Source: an uncultured Selenomonadales bacterium (GTDB taxonomy: Bacteria > Bacillota > Negativicutes > Selenomonadales > Selenomonadaceae). Taken from it: DNA of 34,011 bases. The stretch spans positions 1 through 34,011 of the forward strand of contig CALFJB010000097.1 of assembly GCA_937877565.1 (NCBI GenBank), in the 5' to 3' direction. Each line of letters opens with the position of its first letter. Position 1 is the stretch's first letter. The translations under genes and the position numbers were made by a program. Below the pieces are notes generated by a model. The model was not told where the DNA came from. It saw nothing but the letters and a program-made list of their open reading frames with translations, and did no database searches. Of this stretch, positions 8,670 to 15,322 are shown piece by piece.

Positions 8670-10025
8670 ATGAAAACGATACATAAATTTAAACAAGGCG
8701 ACGATTATATTTTACTGGACGTAAACAGCGGCGCGGTTCACATTATCGACGAAATTATTTTTGACATTTTGGACACATTCGACGGCACAAACGACGCTGA
8801 AACCTGCGCGAAACTTTCAAATAAATATAATCCTGCCGAAATTACGGAGGCAATTTCTGAACTTCATCAACTGATTGACGCGGGCGAACTTTTTTCAGCT
8901 GATATAAACGTTCCGCCGACTTTCAAAAGTTTTGGGATTGTGAAAAGTCTTTGCCTGATGGTTGCGCAGGATTGTAATTTGCGCTGCAAATATTGTTTCG
9001 GAGATGAAGGCACTTACGGACACCGCGCCATTATGTCGGAAGAAATTGGGCGGGCGGCGGTGGATTTTATTATAAAAAATTCCGGCTTGCGTAAACATTG
9101 CGAAATTGACTTTTTCGGCGGCGAACCGCTTTTAAATTTCAAAACTGTTAAAGCCGTTACCGAATACGTTAGGGAACGTGAAAAGGCGACGGGCAAAATT
9201 TTCAAGCTGACTTTGACAACTAACGGAATGTTGCTTGACGATAAAAAAATTGCGTGGCTGAATGAAAATAATATTTCACTTGTTTTGAGTTTGGACGGAC
9301 GCAAGGAAATTCATGACGCAATGCGCCCAGATATTGGCGGCGTTGGAAGTTATGAGCGCGTAGTTAAAAATTTTCAAAAACTCGTTGAAAGTAGGGGCGG
9401 CGATAATTACTATTTGCGCGGCACTTATACGAATAAAAATTTAGATTTTACAAATGACGTGGTAAGTCTGTACGACGCGGGCTTTGATATTTTATCGCTG
9501 GAGCCGGTAGTTTTGAAAGATTCGCCGTTGGCACTTACTGAAGAAAATTTGCCGCGTATTTTTGAAGAGTACGACAAACTTACTGAAACTTATTTGAAAT
9601 ATCGCAAGGAAGGTAAAGGCTTTTTCTTTTTTCATTTTAATGTTGATTTATCGAATGGTCCTTGCGTGGCAAAAAGATTAAGCGGTTGCGGCGCAGGGCA
9701 CGAATATTTTGCAGTGGCAGAAAACGGCGATTTATATCCCTGTCATCAGTTTGTTGGACGTGGCAAGTACAAACTTGGAAATGTTTTTGACGGCGTTGAC
9801 GAAGACGCCAAACACTGGACAAAATATTTTCGTGAATCGCACGTATTGAACAAGCCGAAATGTAAAGATTGTTGGGCGAAATATTTTTGTAGCGGCGGCT
9901 GTCACGCCAACGCAGATTTATTTCACAACGATATTAGAAAACCCTATGAAGTCGGCTGCGAAATTCAGAAAAAGCGGCTTGAATGTGCAATTTACGTGCA
10001 AGCTAAAATTTTAAGTGAACAATAA
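8670..10025 (+). CDS. scfB: Radical SAM/SPASM peptide maturase, SCIFF-maturase type
   Basis: A 451-residue enzyme expected to build thioether cross-links in a small Cys-rich peptide using S-adenosylmethionine radicals. The first about 90 residues (HKFKQGDDYILLDVNSGAVH onward) resemble the peptide-binding region of SCIFF (six-cysteines-in-forty-five) maturases. The radical SAM motif CNLRCKYC spans Cys102, Cys106 and Cys109, followed by FFGGEPLL near 150. The C-terminal third holds the SPASM cysteines: SGCGAGHEYF, DLYPCHQF, CKDCWAKYFCSGGCHANA and VGCEIQKKRLEC. ATG at 8670 follows GGGAG. The short peptide substrate gene normally found next to such maturases is not present on either side, so this is either a maturase acting on a distant precursor or a relative with another substrate. 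Assignment to SCIFF is from recalled family sequence, not a search. Confidence 0.72.
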   Translation: MKTIHKFKQGDDYILLDVNSGAVHIIDEIIFDILDTFDGTNDAETCAKLSNKYNPAEITEAISELHQLIDAGELFSADINVPPTFKSFGIVKSLCLMVAQDCNLRCKYCFGDEGTYGHRAIMSEEIGRAAVDFIIKNSGLRKHCEIDFFGGEPLLNFKTVKAVTEYVREREKATGKIFKLTLTTNGMLLDDKKIAWLNENNISLVLSLDGRKEIHDAMRPDIGGVGSYERVVKNFQKLVESRGGDNYYLRGTYTNKNLDFTNDVVSLYDAGFDILSLEPVVLKDSPLALTEENLPRIFEEYDKLTETYLKYRKEGKGFFFFHFNVDLSNGPCVAKRLSGCGAGHEYFAVAENGDLYPCHQFVGRGKYKLGNVFDGVDEDAKHWTKYFRESHVLNKPKCKDCWAKYFCSGGCHANADLFHNDIRKPYEVGCEIQKKRLECAIYVQAKILSEQ

Positions 10026-10031
10026 AAATAA

Positions 10032-10059
10032 CCCGCTGAAAAACTCGGCGGGCTTTTTT
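10032..10059 (+). terminator. Bidirectional terminator between the radical SAM gene and corA
   Basis: CCCGCTGA (10032-10039) pairs with TCGGCGGG (10045-10052), with one G-T wobble, and is followed by six T. It lies between two convergent genes, 7 bp after the radical SAM stop codon and 6 bp before the end of corA; an A-rich left flank gives T residues on the minus strand as well, so it can serve both. Confidence 0.85.
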
Positions 10060-10064
10060 ATTTT

Positions 10065-11018
10065 CTAAAACATTCGCTTTTTGTAGAAAATGTACGCCGC
10101 TATCATCGACGCAAATACAGCAATTAGCATAACTATCAAAAAGCCGTGATCGTTGCCTTCCATCGGTACGGGAACATTCATACCGAAAAAACTTGCAATA
10201 ACCGTCGGCACGGCGATTATAATTGTAATGGCGGCAAGAAATTTCATAACCATATTTTGATTGTTGGAAATTATCGAAGAAAAAATATCAGCCATTTGAG
10301 AAAGAATTTGGCTGTACATTTCAACCATTTCCCGCGCCTGCTTGTTTTCTATGATAACGTCTTCAAGTAAATCTTCATCTTCTTCGTAAATGTCAAGGAC
10401 GCCCTCAAGCGTTCGGTTTGTACGTAGGCGCATAATTTTATCAAAAACCGCGTCATTTGAACGAAGAGCCGCGCTGAAATAAGTTAAACCTTTTCGCAGC
10501 TCCATAAGCCGCAAAATATCACTGTTACGCATTGACAAGCGCAGTTGTTCCTCAATTTCTTCAGAAAGTTTGTTAATTTGTCTTAAATATCGCAGGTAAA
10601 AAGTTGCCGAGCGGTACAAAATTTCAAATAAAAATTGCGTTTTCTTGTAGGTGTGAAAAAGCCGCGCCGTGCGTTCATTGAAACTTGCAATTACCGGCGT
10701 TTCTTCAAGGCAAACTGTGATAATATAATTTTTCGTTAAAATCACGGAGAGCGGCAAAGTATCATAACTTTCTTCGTCGTAGACAACCGGCACGTTAGTT
10801 AAAATCATTATAGAATCTTCTTCAACGTCGATATGAGAGCGTTCCTCGTCGTCAAGTGCGGAGCGTAGAAAATCCGGCTCCACGTTTGTAACTGCGCTGA
10901 CTTCCTTTAACTCGTAGGGCGTAGGATCGATTATATTTATCCACGCGCCTTTTTCCAAAGTCTTCAGCGTCAATGATTCAAGGTGTCCCGATTCTTGCGA
11001 TTTGTAAATTTCCAGCAT
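10065..11018 (-). CDS. corA: CorA-family magnesium/divalent cation channel
   Basis: A 317-residue membrane protein of the CorA pentameric channel family, which takes up magnesium (some members move cobalt or zinc). The long N-terminal cytoplasmic domain is acidic and helical, and the C-terminal end has two membrane helices: the first ends in the hallmark FFGMNVP (GMN near residue 278) and the second runs to the basic tail YKKRMF. ATG at 11018 follows GGAGG by 8 bases. It lies downstream of miaB on the same strand, separated by a 112-bp gap that includes a heptad repeat. No M-box riboswitch is recognisable in that gap. The family is clear; ion preference is inferred. Confidence 0.93.
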   Translation of the reverse strand: MLEIYKSQESGHLESLTLKTLEKGAWINIIDPTPYELKEVSAVTNVEPDFLRSALDDEERSHIDVEEDSIMILTNVPVVYDEESYDTLPLSVILTKNYIITVCLEETPVIASFNERTARLFHTYKKTQFLFEILYRSATFYLRYLRQINKLSEEIEEQLRLSMRNSDILRLMELRKGLTYFSAALRSNDAVFDKIMRLRTNRTLEGVLDIYEEDEDLLEDVIIENKQAREMVEMYSQILSQMADIFSSIISNNQNMVMKFLAAITIIIAVPTVIASFFGMNVPVPMEGNDHGFLIVMLIAVFASMIAAYIFYKKRMF

Positions 11019-11032
11019 TGCCGCGCCTCCTT

Positions 11033-11066
11033 TTTTAGGTTTTAGGTGTTAGCGGTTAGATTTTAG
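11033..11066. repeat. One-armed heptanucleotide repeat upstream of corA
   Basis: A short run of 7-bp units (TAGGTTT, TAGGTGT, TAGCGGT, TAGATTT, TAGGTTT) sits just upstream of the corA ribosome binding site. It uses the same words as the repeats at 8593 and 29401, but no complementary arm is present, so it should not form the long hairpin seen there. It may be a remnant or a precursor of the two-armed form. Confidence 0.6.
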
Positions 11067-11130
11067 GTTTTCAATATCAAATATTTTTAGTCTCGTTTGA
11101 ACTTGAATAAGTTTCACAGTGTCAATTCGG

Positions 11131-12435
11131 TTAAATAATTTGCCCTTTAAAAAGCCACGTTTGAACTTGATTTATTTTCACGTTGACAATATCGCCAATA
11201 TTTTCTGTACCGTGTTGGAAGAGTACCAATTTATTTTGGCGCGTCCTGCCCGTAAAAATATTTTTGTCAGTCTTGCTTGCGCCTTCAACCAAAACTTCAA
11301 CTGTTTTGCCGTCGTAAGGCAGATTTTTTTCAAGGCTGATTTTATTTTGCAACTCCATCAATTTTTCAAGTCTGGAATGTTTCAAATTTTCGTCAACTTG
11401 ATTTTCAAAAGTTGCGGCAGGCGTCCCCGTGCGCTTTGAATAAATAAAAGTGAACGCCATATCAAATTGAACTTCCTGCAGAAATTTCAAAGTTTCTTGA
11501 AAATCTTCATCATTTTCGCCCGGAAATCCAACAATTAAATCCGTCGTCAAGCTGATATTTGGAATGGCGGCACGAATTTTTTTGACAAGCTCCAAATATT
11601 TTTCGACGGTGTAAACGCGGTTCATTTTCTGCAAAATTTTATTGCTGCCGTATTGTACCGGCAAATGAATATGTTCGCAGATATTTTTACCGCCCGCCAT
11701 TGCAGAAATTAAATCGTCAGATAAATCTTTGGGGTGGCTCGTCATAAATCTAAGCCGCTTTAAGCCGTCAATTTTATCAACGTCGCGCAGGAGCTGTGGA
11801 AAAGTTTTGCCGCCGCCGTTGTAGGAATTGACATTTTGCCCCAACAGCGTAATTTCTTTAAAGCCCGCGTTGACAGTCTCGGTAACTTCAGAAATAATTT
11901 CGTTGGGAAGTCTGGAGCGTTCCCGCCCGCGCACGTGCGGCACAATGCAATAAGTGCAGAAATTGTTACAGCCGTACATAATAGGCACAAACGCTGAAAC
12001 TTTACCTGCGCGAATAGGCAAAATATTTTCGTCGTCAATCATACCGCTGACATTTGAAATATCGACAAATTGGCGGCGTTTCGATTCAAAATTTTGTACA
12101 ACGCTTGCAAGTTCGCCGCGTCTGCCCGTCCCCAAAATAAAATCTATATGCGGCGCGTGTTTGATTAAATTTTCGCCGTCCTTCTGTGCAAGGCAACCTA
12201 CCACGCCAATTATCAGCGCGGGATTTTGCCGCTTGTACTTTTTAATTTCGCCTATTTTGCCATAGATTTTATCTTCAGCAGTAGCACGGACGCAACACGT
12301 ATTGAACAGAATTAAATCCGCCGTTTCAAAGTCCTCTGTCAAAGTGTAGCCAATTTTTTGAAGTTGCCCCGCCATTCTTTCAGATTCGGCAACGTTCATT
12401 TGGCAACCGTAAGTTAAGATTTTTAAATTTTTCAT
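11131..12435 (-). CDS. miaB: tRNA-2-methylthio-N6-dimethylallyladenosine synthase MiaB
   Basis: A 434-residue radical SAM methylthiotransferase that adds a methylthio group to position C2 of N6-isopentenyladenosine 37 in tRNAs reading U-starting codons. The N-terminal UPF0004 domain has its three cluster cysteines (YGCQMN near 10, FNTCCVRA near 46, GCLAQ near 80). The radical SAM motif is CNNFCTYC, followed by VRGRERSR, and a C-terminal TRAM domain binds tRNA. The length and the NVAESERMAG start are typical of MiaB rather than of MtaB or RimO. The start codon at 12435 has no good ribosome binding site, so translation may be weak or leaderless. It is divergent from the DNA methyltransferase gene. 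Confidence 0.95.
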   Translation of the reverse strand: MKNLKILTYGCQMNVAESERMAGQLQKIGYTLTEDFETADLILFNTCCVRATAEDKIYGKIGEIKKYKRQNPALIIGVVGCLAQKDGENLIKHAPHIDFILGTGRRGELASVVQNFESKRRQFVDISNVSGMIDDENILPIRAGKVSAFVPIMYGCNNFCTYCIVPHVRGRERSRLPNEIISEVTETVNAGFKEITLLGQNVNSYNGGGKTFPQLLRDVDKIDGLKRLRFMTSHPKDLSDDLISAMAGGKNICEHIHLPVQYGSNKILQKMNRVYTVEKYLELVKKIRAAIPNISLTTDLIVGFPGENDEDFQETLKFLQEVQFDMAFTFIYSKRTGTPAATFENQVDENLKHSRLEKLMELQNKISLEKNLPYDGKTVEVLVEGASKTDKNIFTGRTRQNKLVLFQHGTENIGDIVNVKINQVQTWLFKGQII

Positions 12436-12562
12436 AGCGGTTTATTTTATCATTGCCGCGCCAATTATTCAATAAAAACTCTCGCGCAGGTTTAAATTTT
12501 TAAAATTTGCTAAAGTTTTGCCTTTTGTTGTATCATCTATAAAAAATTTTGGGGGAATTGTT

Positions 12563-14149
12563 TTGCCAAATTTAAGTTGGTTAGGTAAGGATAAAGTTGT
12601 TACGTATCATCAGAAAGTTGCTTACCATTTCTTGGACAAAAAATTTTCAGTCGGTAACAGTGAAAACGCAATTATTCACGGCGATAATTTAATTGCGCTG
12701 AAATCTTTGTTGCCGCGCTATGAAAATAAAATCAAATGCATTTACATTGATCCGCCGTATAATACCGGCAATGAAAACTGGATTTACAATGACAATGTTT
12801 CAGACCCGCGCTTGCAACGTTGGATTGGCGAAGTTGTAGGCAAGGAAGGCGAAGATTTAACGCGACACGATAAATGGCTCTGTATGATGTACCCGCGCCT
12901 TAGACTTTTACAAAAACTTTTATCTGACGACGGCGCAATTTTTATCAGCATCGACGATAACGAACTTTTTTATTTGAAGTGTATTTGTGATGAAATTTTT
13001 GGCGCGTCTAATTTTGTAATAAATTTGCCACGTGTCACAAAAAAAAGTGGAAAATCGACAGAAATTTTTGCTCGTAACAATGACAATTTATTGATTTACT
13101 CAAAATCAGCGAATTGCAAATTAAATCCAATGCCACACAATGACGAAGGTTTTAAAAATCGTGATGAATTTTTTGAACAGCGCGGCTTTTATAAATTAAA
13201 TCAAACTTTAGATTATGACAGTTTGCAATACAGCGAAAATTTAGATTATCCATTGACGATTGAAAATGTAACATATTATGCAGGCAGTTCCGAAGAAAAT
13301 TATTTGAAAAGAAAATCCGGCGAACATAAACGCGCAGATTGGGCTTGGCGTTGGTCAAAAGAAAAATTTCAATTCGGCTATGAAAACGGTTTTATTGTCG
13401 TCAAAAAAAGTAAAAACGGCACAAGAATTTATACAAAAACTTATCAAAAAGCAACGATTGAAAACGAAGGCAAAAATTATTTTATAAAATACAACGAACG
13501 CACCGCGCCAATTTCAAGCCTTTTACTGACAGAAAACGAATTTTCAAATGACAACGCCACAAAAAATATAACTTCGGTTTTTGGCGAAAAAGTTTTTGAC
13601 TATCCAAAGCCAACTTCTTTAATTGAATTTATTTTGAAACTTGCGACGGATAAAAATTCAATCGTGCTTGATAGTTTTGCAGGGAGCGGGACGACTGCCC
13701 ACGCGGTTATCAATCTGAACAATGCAGACGGCGGCAACCGCAAATTTATTCTGATAGAATTGAATGACTACGCAGAAAATATAACTGCCGAGCGCGTTAA
13801 AAGAGTTGGCGGCGAATTTAACTTTTACGAAATTGGCGAAAGTCTTTTTGACGAAGATGATTTTATAAATGACGCTGTACCCTTTGAAAAAATCTGCGAA
13901 TATATTTACTTTGCTGAAACGGGGAAAAATTTTGTACCCTGCGAAGAAAAAAATTTGTTAGGCGTAGATGACGACACGGCTTATTATTATTTCGGCGGCG
14001 AAAGTTTGAGTTGGACGACTTTAAGCAAAATAAAAACCCGCGCAAAAGTTTATGTGATATATGCGGACGCTTGCAACCTTAGCGAAGAGGAAATGCAAAA
14101 GTACAACATACATTTTCGGCAAATACCGTTTGACGTTCGCAGGTATTGA
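12563..14149 (+). CDS. Solitary site-specific DNA-methyltransferase, beta class, Mod-like
   Basis: A 528-residue DNA methyltransferase expected to methylate adenine N6 in a specific site. Motif IV DPPYNTG (about 63-69) precedes a long specificity region (about 150-330), then motif I DSFAGSGTTAHAV (about 370-382), the order of the beta class to which type III Mod subunits belong. The segment DKWLCMMYPRLRLLQKLLSD and ISIDDNE are also typical of Mod proteins. The likely start is TTG at 12563, six bases after GGGGGA, giving the usual PNLSWLGKD-type beginning; an upstream TTG at 12518 is less likely. No restriction (Res) gene or endonuclease is present on either side, and the next elements are toxin-antitoxin genes. 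It could be a stand-alone regulator or a remnant. The recognition site cannot be read from the sequence. Confidence 0.9.
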   Translation: MPNLSWLGKDKVVTYHQKVAYHFLDKKFSVGNSENAIIHGDNLIALKSLLPRYENKIKCIYIDPPYNTGNENWIYNDNVSDPRLQRWIGEVVGKEGEDLTRHDKWLCMMYPRLRLLQKLLSDDGAIFISIDDNELFYLKCICDEIFGASNFVINLPRVTKKSGKSTEIFARNNDNLLIYSKSANCKLNPMPHNDEGFKNRDEFFEQRGFYKLNQTLDYDSLQYSENLDYPLTIENVTYYAGSSEENYLKRKSGEHKRADWAWRWSKEKFQFGYENGFIVVKKSKNGTRIYTKTYQKATIENEGKNYFIKYNERTAPISSLLLTENEFSNDNATKNITSVFGEKVFDYPKPTSLIEFILKLATDKNSIVLDSFAGSGTTAHAVINLNNADGGNRKFILIELNDYAENITAERVKRVGGEFNFYEIGESLFDEDDFINDAVPFEKICEYIYFAETGKNFVPCEEKNLLGVDDDTAYYYFGGESLSWTTLSKIKTRAKVYVIYADACNLSEEEMQKYNIHFRQIPFDVRRY

Positions 14150-14174
14150 AAAAATTTTGGCGTTGTGATATTAT
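14146..14174 (+). promoter_or_regulatory. Promoter for the putative antisense antitoxin RNA
   Basis: TTGAAA (14146-14151), 17 bases, TATTAT (14169-14174): a near-consensus housekeeping promoter whose -35 box overlaps the methyltransferase stop codon. It points into a stretch with no plus-strand gene until 14529 and predicts a transcript start near 14181, just ahead of a strong hairpin. This fits a small RNA better than an mRNA. Confidence 0.65.
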
Positions 14175-14180
14175 CTACGT

Positions 14181-14268
14181 TAAGAAAAGAAAACATATCT
14201 GTCCGCAAACAAGACAAACGAAAAGCCCCCGAGCAGAAATGGGTCGCTGCTAAGGGGTTTTCGTTTTT
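14181..14268 (+). ncRNA. Putative antisense RNA antitoxin, convergent to the small membrane peptide gene
   Basis: A short RNA of about 85-90 bases is predicted from the promoter at 14146 to the terminator hairpin ending at 14268. The hairpin carries an inner stem AGCAG/CTGCT (14232-14236, 14247-14251) that presents a loop containing AATGGGTC. The toxin mRNA, made from the opposite strand, should carry the complement of this region at its 3' end. A second copy of the loop word lies just after the toxin stop codon (14279-14286). Convergent, overlapping RNAs with direct repeats are the layout known for Fst/RNAII and TxpA/RatA type I systems. No transcript data are available, so ends are estimates. 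Confidence 0.5.
14218..14268 (+). terminator. Strong terminator hairpin shared by the two convergent small transcripts
   Basis: ACGAAAA-G-CCCC (14218-14229) pairs with GGGGTTTTCGT (14254-14264) with one bulged G, and five T follow (14264-14268). An inner stem-loop sits on top. On the minus strand the same stem would end the small peptide mRNA, with a weaker T-rich tail. A CCCC/GGGG hairpin of this kind is common beside holin-like type I toxin genes. Confidence 0.7.
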
Positions 14269-14272
14269 GCCA

Positions 14273-14304
14273 CAGCCGAATGGGTCTTTCAGCTGCCAGT
14301 GGGG
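14273..14304. repeat. Second copy of the loop repeat, after the toxin stop codon
   Basis: Positions 14273-14304 repeat the order of elements at 14232-14257: GAATGGGTC, then GCTGC, then GGGG, with small insertions. CAGC (14273-14276) can pair with GCTG (14292-14295), again presenting AATGGGTC in the loop. In the toxin mRNA the complement GACCCATT would therefore occur twice, only one copy lying opposite the predicted antisense RNA. Confidence 0.6.
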
Positions 14305-14311
14305 CTAGTGG

Positions 14312-14410
14312 TTACCGTTGCTTTTGGAAAAGCCTTTTGAGTTTGTCGTAGACGAAGTTAGCAACGACGCCAGACGCTACGCCAAAAAAGAATGAAAACA
14401 TATCTTCCAT
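14312..14410 (-). CDS. Putative type I toxin: 32-residue single-span membrane peptide
   Basis: A short gene with an excellent ribosome binding site (GAGGAGGTG, about 7 bases before the ATG at 14410) and its own promoter. The 32-residue product has an acidic start (MEDM), one hydrophobic span (about residues 4-20, rich in Phe, Gly and Val) and a basic end (DKLKRLFQKQR). Size, shape and the AGVV-like SGVV turn resemble the small holin-like toxins of Bacillota, which depolarise the membrane and are silenced by antisense RNA. The 3' flank carries two loop repeats and a terminator shared with a convergent RNA. I recognise the type, not a specific family. It lies between a methyltransferase and a PIN toxin module. 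Confidence 0.65.
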   Translation of the reverse strand: MEDMFSFFFGVASGVVANFVYDKLKRLFQKQR

Positions 14411-14465
14411 TGATAACACCTCCTCTCGTCCGCAGTTTCCGAATTTGAGGAGCAACGGCAACCGA

Positions 14466-14493
14466 ATTATAACACAAACATTTTTAATTACAA
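14466..14493 (-). promoter_or_regulatory. Promoter of the small membrane peptide gene
   Basis: Read on the minus strand: TTGTAA (14488-14493), 16 bases, TATAAT (14466-14471). Transcription would begin near 14459, giving a leader of about 48 bases before the ATG at 14410. The perfect -10 box supports active expression. Confidence 0.65.
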
Positions 14494-14528
14494 AGGCGGC
14501 GGGCTTGAAATGTGAAGGAGTGAATTTT

Positions 14529-14756
14529 ATGGAAAATTTGAGAAATGAAGCAATAGAATTGGCGGCAACAATTCCTGAAAAATATTTGCCGTCAATTATC
14601 GGTCTGATGAAAAGTTTTGAAGAAATTTCTGACGAACCGCCAAAACCGAAGGAAAAAATTGACTTCAGCAAATATATGAACAAAGGCGAAAGAATGTTCA
14701 AAAGTACGGAAGAAATTGACGAATACATAAAGGAGTCGCGCCGTGAAAGATTTTAA
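14529..14756 (+). CDS. Putative type II antitoxin paired with the PIN toxin
   Basis: A 75-residue protein, mostly helical and charged, with an N-terminal segment NEAIELAATIPEKYLPSIIGLMKSF followed by a Pro/Lys/Glu-rich linker (EPPKPKEKIDFSKY) and a C-terminal charged helix. This layout is typical of small antitoxins partnered with PIN-domain ribonucleases: an N-terminal helical region, then a flexible C-terminal part that wraps the toxin. GAAGGAG lies about 7 bases before the ATG at 14529. The stop codon overlaps the toxin start by 14 bases, so the two are translated together. No recognisable DNA-binding motif is obvious; the assignment rests mainly on position. Confidence 0.75.
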   Translation: MENLRNEAIELAATIPEKYLPSIIGLMKSFEEISDEPPKPKEKIDFSKYMNKGERMFKSTEEIDEYIKESRRERF

Positions 14757-15171
14757 AAAGATTTTTTTAGACACTGCGCCAATTATTTATCTTTTGGACA
14801 ACGATAAAAACTTTGGCGAAAAAACTTGCAAAATTTTTTCTGCATTGTCAGAGCAAAATGTAAAATTCGCGTCTTCCGTGATAACCATTGAAGAATACTT
14901 AGTGTATCCGTATCGCAAGAAAAATGAATCGCTTGTAGAATCTTTTTGGGATTTGGTAAGCGAAAATCAAATGATATTGTATTCAATAAATTGGAGTGAG
15001 GCGAATAAAGCCGCAGAAATTCGCGCAGAATACAAACATTTCAAGCCGTTGGATTCATTGCAGTTGGCGGTTGCCTGTTTGCACGGTTGCGATTTATTTT
15101 TGACTAACGACAAACAATTAAAGCAATTTACTGAAATAAAATGTGTAACGGTTGAAGAATGGGAATTTTAA
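14743..15171 (+). CDS. PIN-domain toxin (VapC-like ribonuclease)
   Basis: A 142-residue PIN-domain protein, the usual length for VapC-type toxins, which cut tRNA or rRNA when freed from their antitoxin. The acidic active-site residues are present: Asp10 in FLDTAPIIYLLD, Glu50 or Glu51 in ITIEEYL, Asp104 in PLDSLQLAVA and Asp123 in FLTNDKQL. Start is GTG at 14743 after AAGGAG, inside the 3' end of the antitoxin gene. A strong terminator follows at 15202. The protein family is clear and the target RNA is unknown. Confidence 0.9.
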   Translation: MKDFKKIFLDTAPIIYLLDNDKNFGEKTCKIFSALSEQNVKFASSVITIEEYLVYPYRKKNESLVESFWDLVSENQMILYSINWSEANKAAEIRAEYKHFKPLDSLQLAVACLHGCDLFLTNDKQLKQFTEIKCVTVEEWEF

Positions 15172-15201
15172 TTTGCTGTATAAATGAAATTAACCAACCC
15201 A

Positions 15202-15250
15202 AAAACTCCTCTGAACGATATTAAAATATCTTTGGAGGAGTTTTCTTTTT
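15202..15250 (+). terminator. Terminator of the antitoxin-PIN toxin operon
   Basis: AAAACTCCTC pairs with GAGGAGTTTT (10 bp, about 15202-15244), an inner GATATT/AATATC extends the structure, and a T-rich tail follows (15245-15250). Confidence 0.85.
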
Positions 15251-15263
15251 TAATAAAATCACA

Positions 15264-15297
15264 ACAAAAAAAGAGTCCCGATTTTTAGTCGAGACTC
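15264..15297 (-). terminator. Terminator of the PTS gene
   Basis: GAGTC-CGA (15273-15281) pairs with TCG-GACTC (15289-15297). On the minus strand a T run (15264-15272) follows. It lies 25 bp beyond the PTS stop codon. Confidence 0.8.
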
Positions 15298-15322
15298 CAA
15301 TTTTTTTATTTAGGATTAAAAA

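Noticed and set aside
11019..11130. M-box magnesium riboswitch upstream of corA
   Set aside because: The gap is too short and shows only the heptad repeat; no conserved M-box elements seen.
12518..14149. A complete type III restriction-modification system
   Set aside because: Only the Mod-like methyltransferase is present; no helicase/endonuclease (Res) gene on either side.
15172..15322. CRISPR-like short repeats in the gap after the PIN toxin
   Set aside because: The repeated-looking words are the arms of two converging terminators; no regular spacing.
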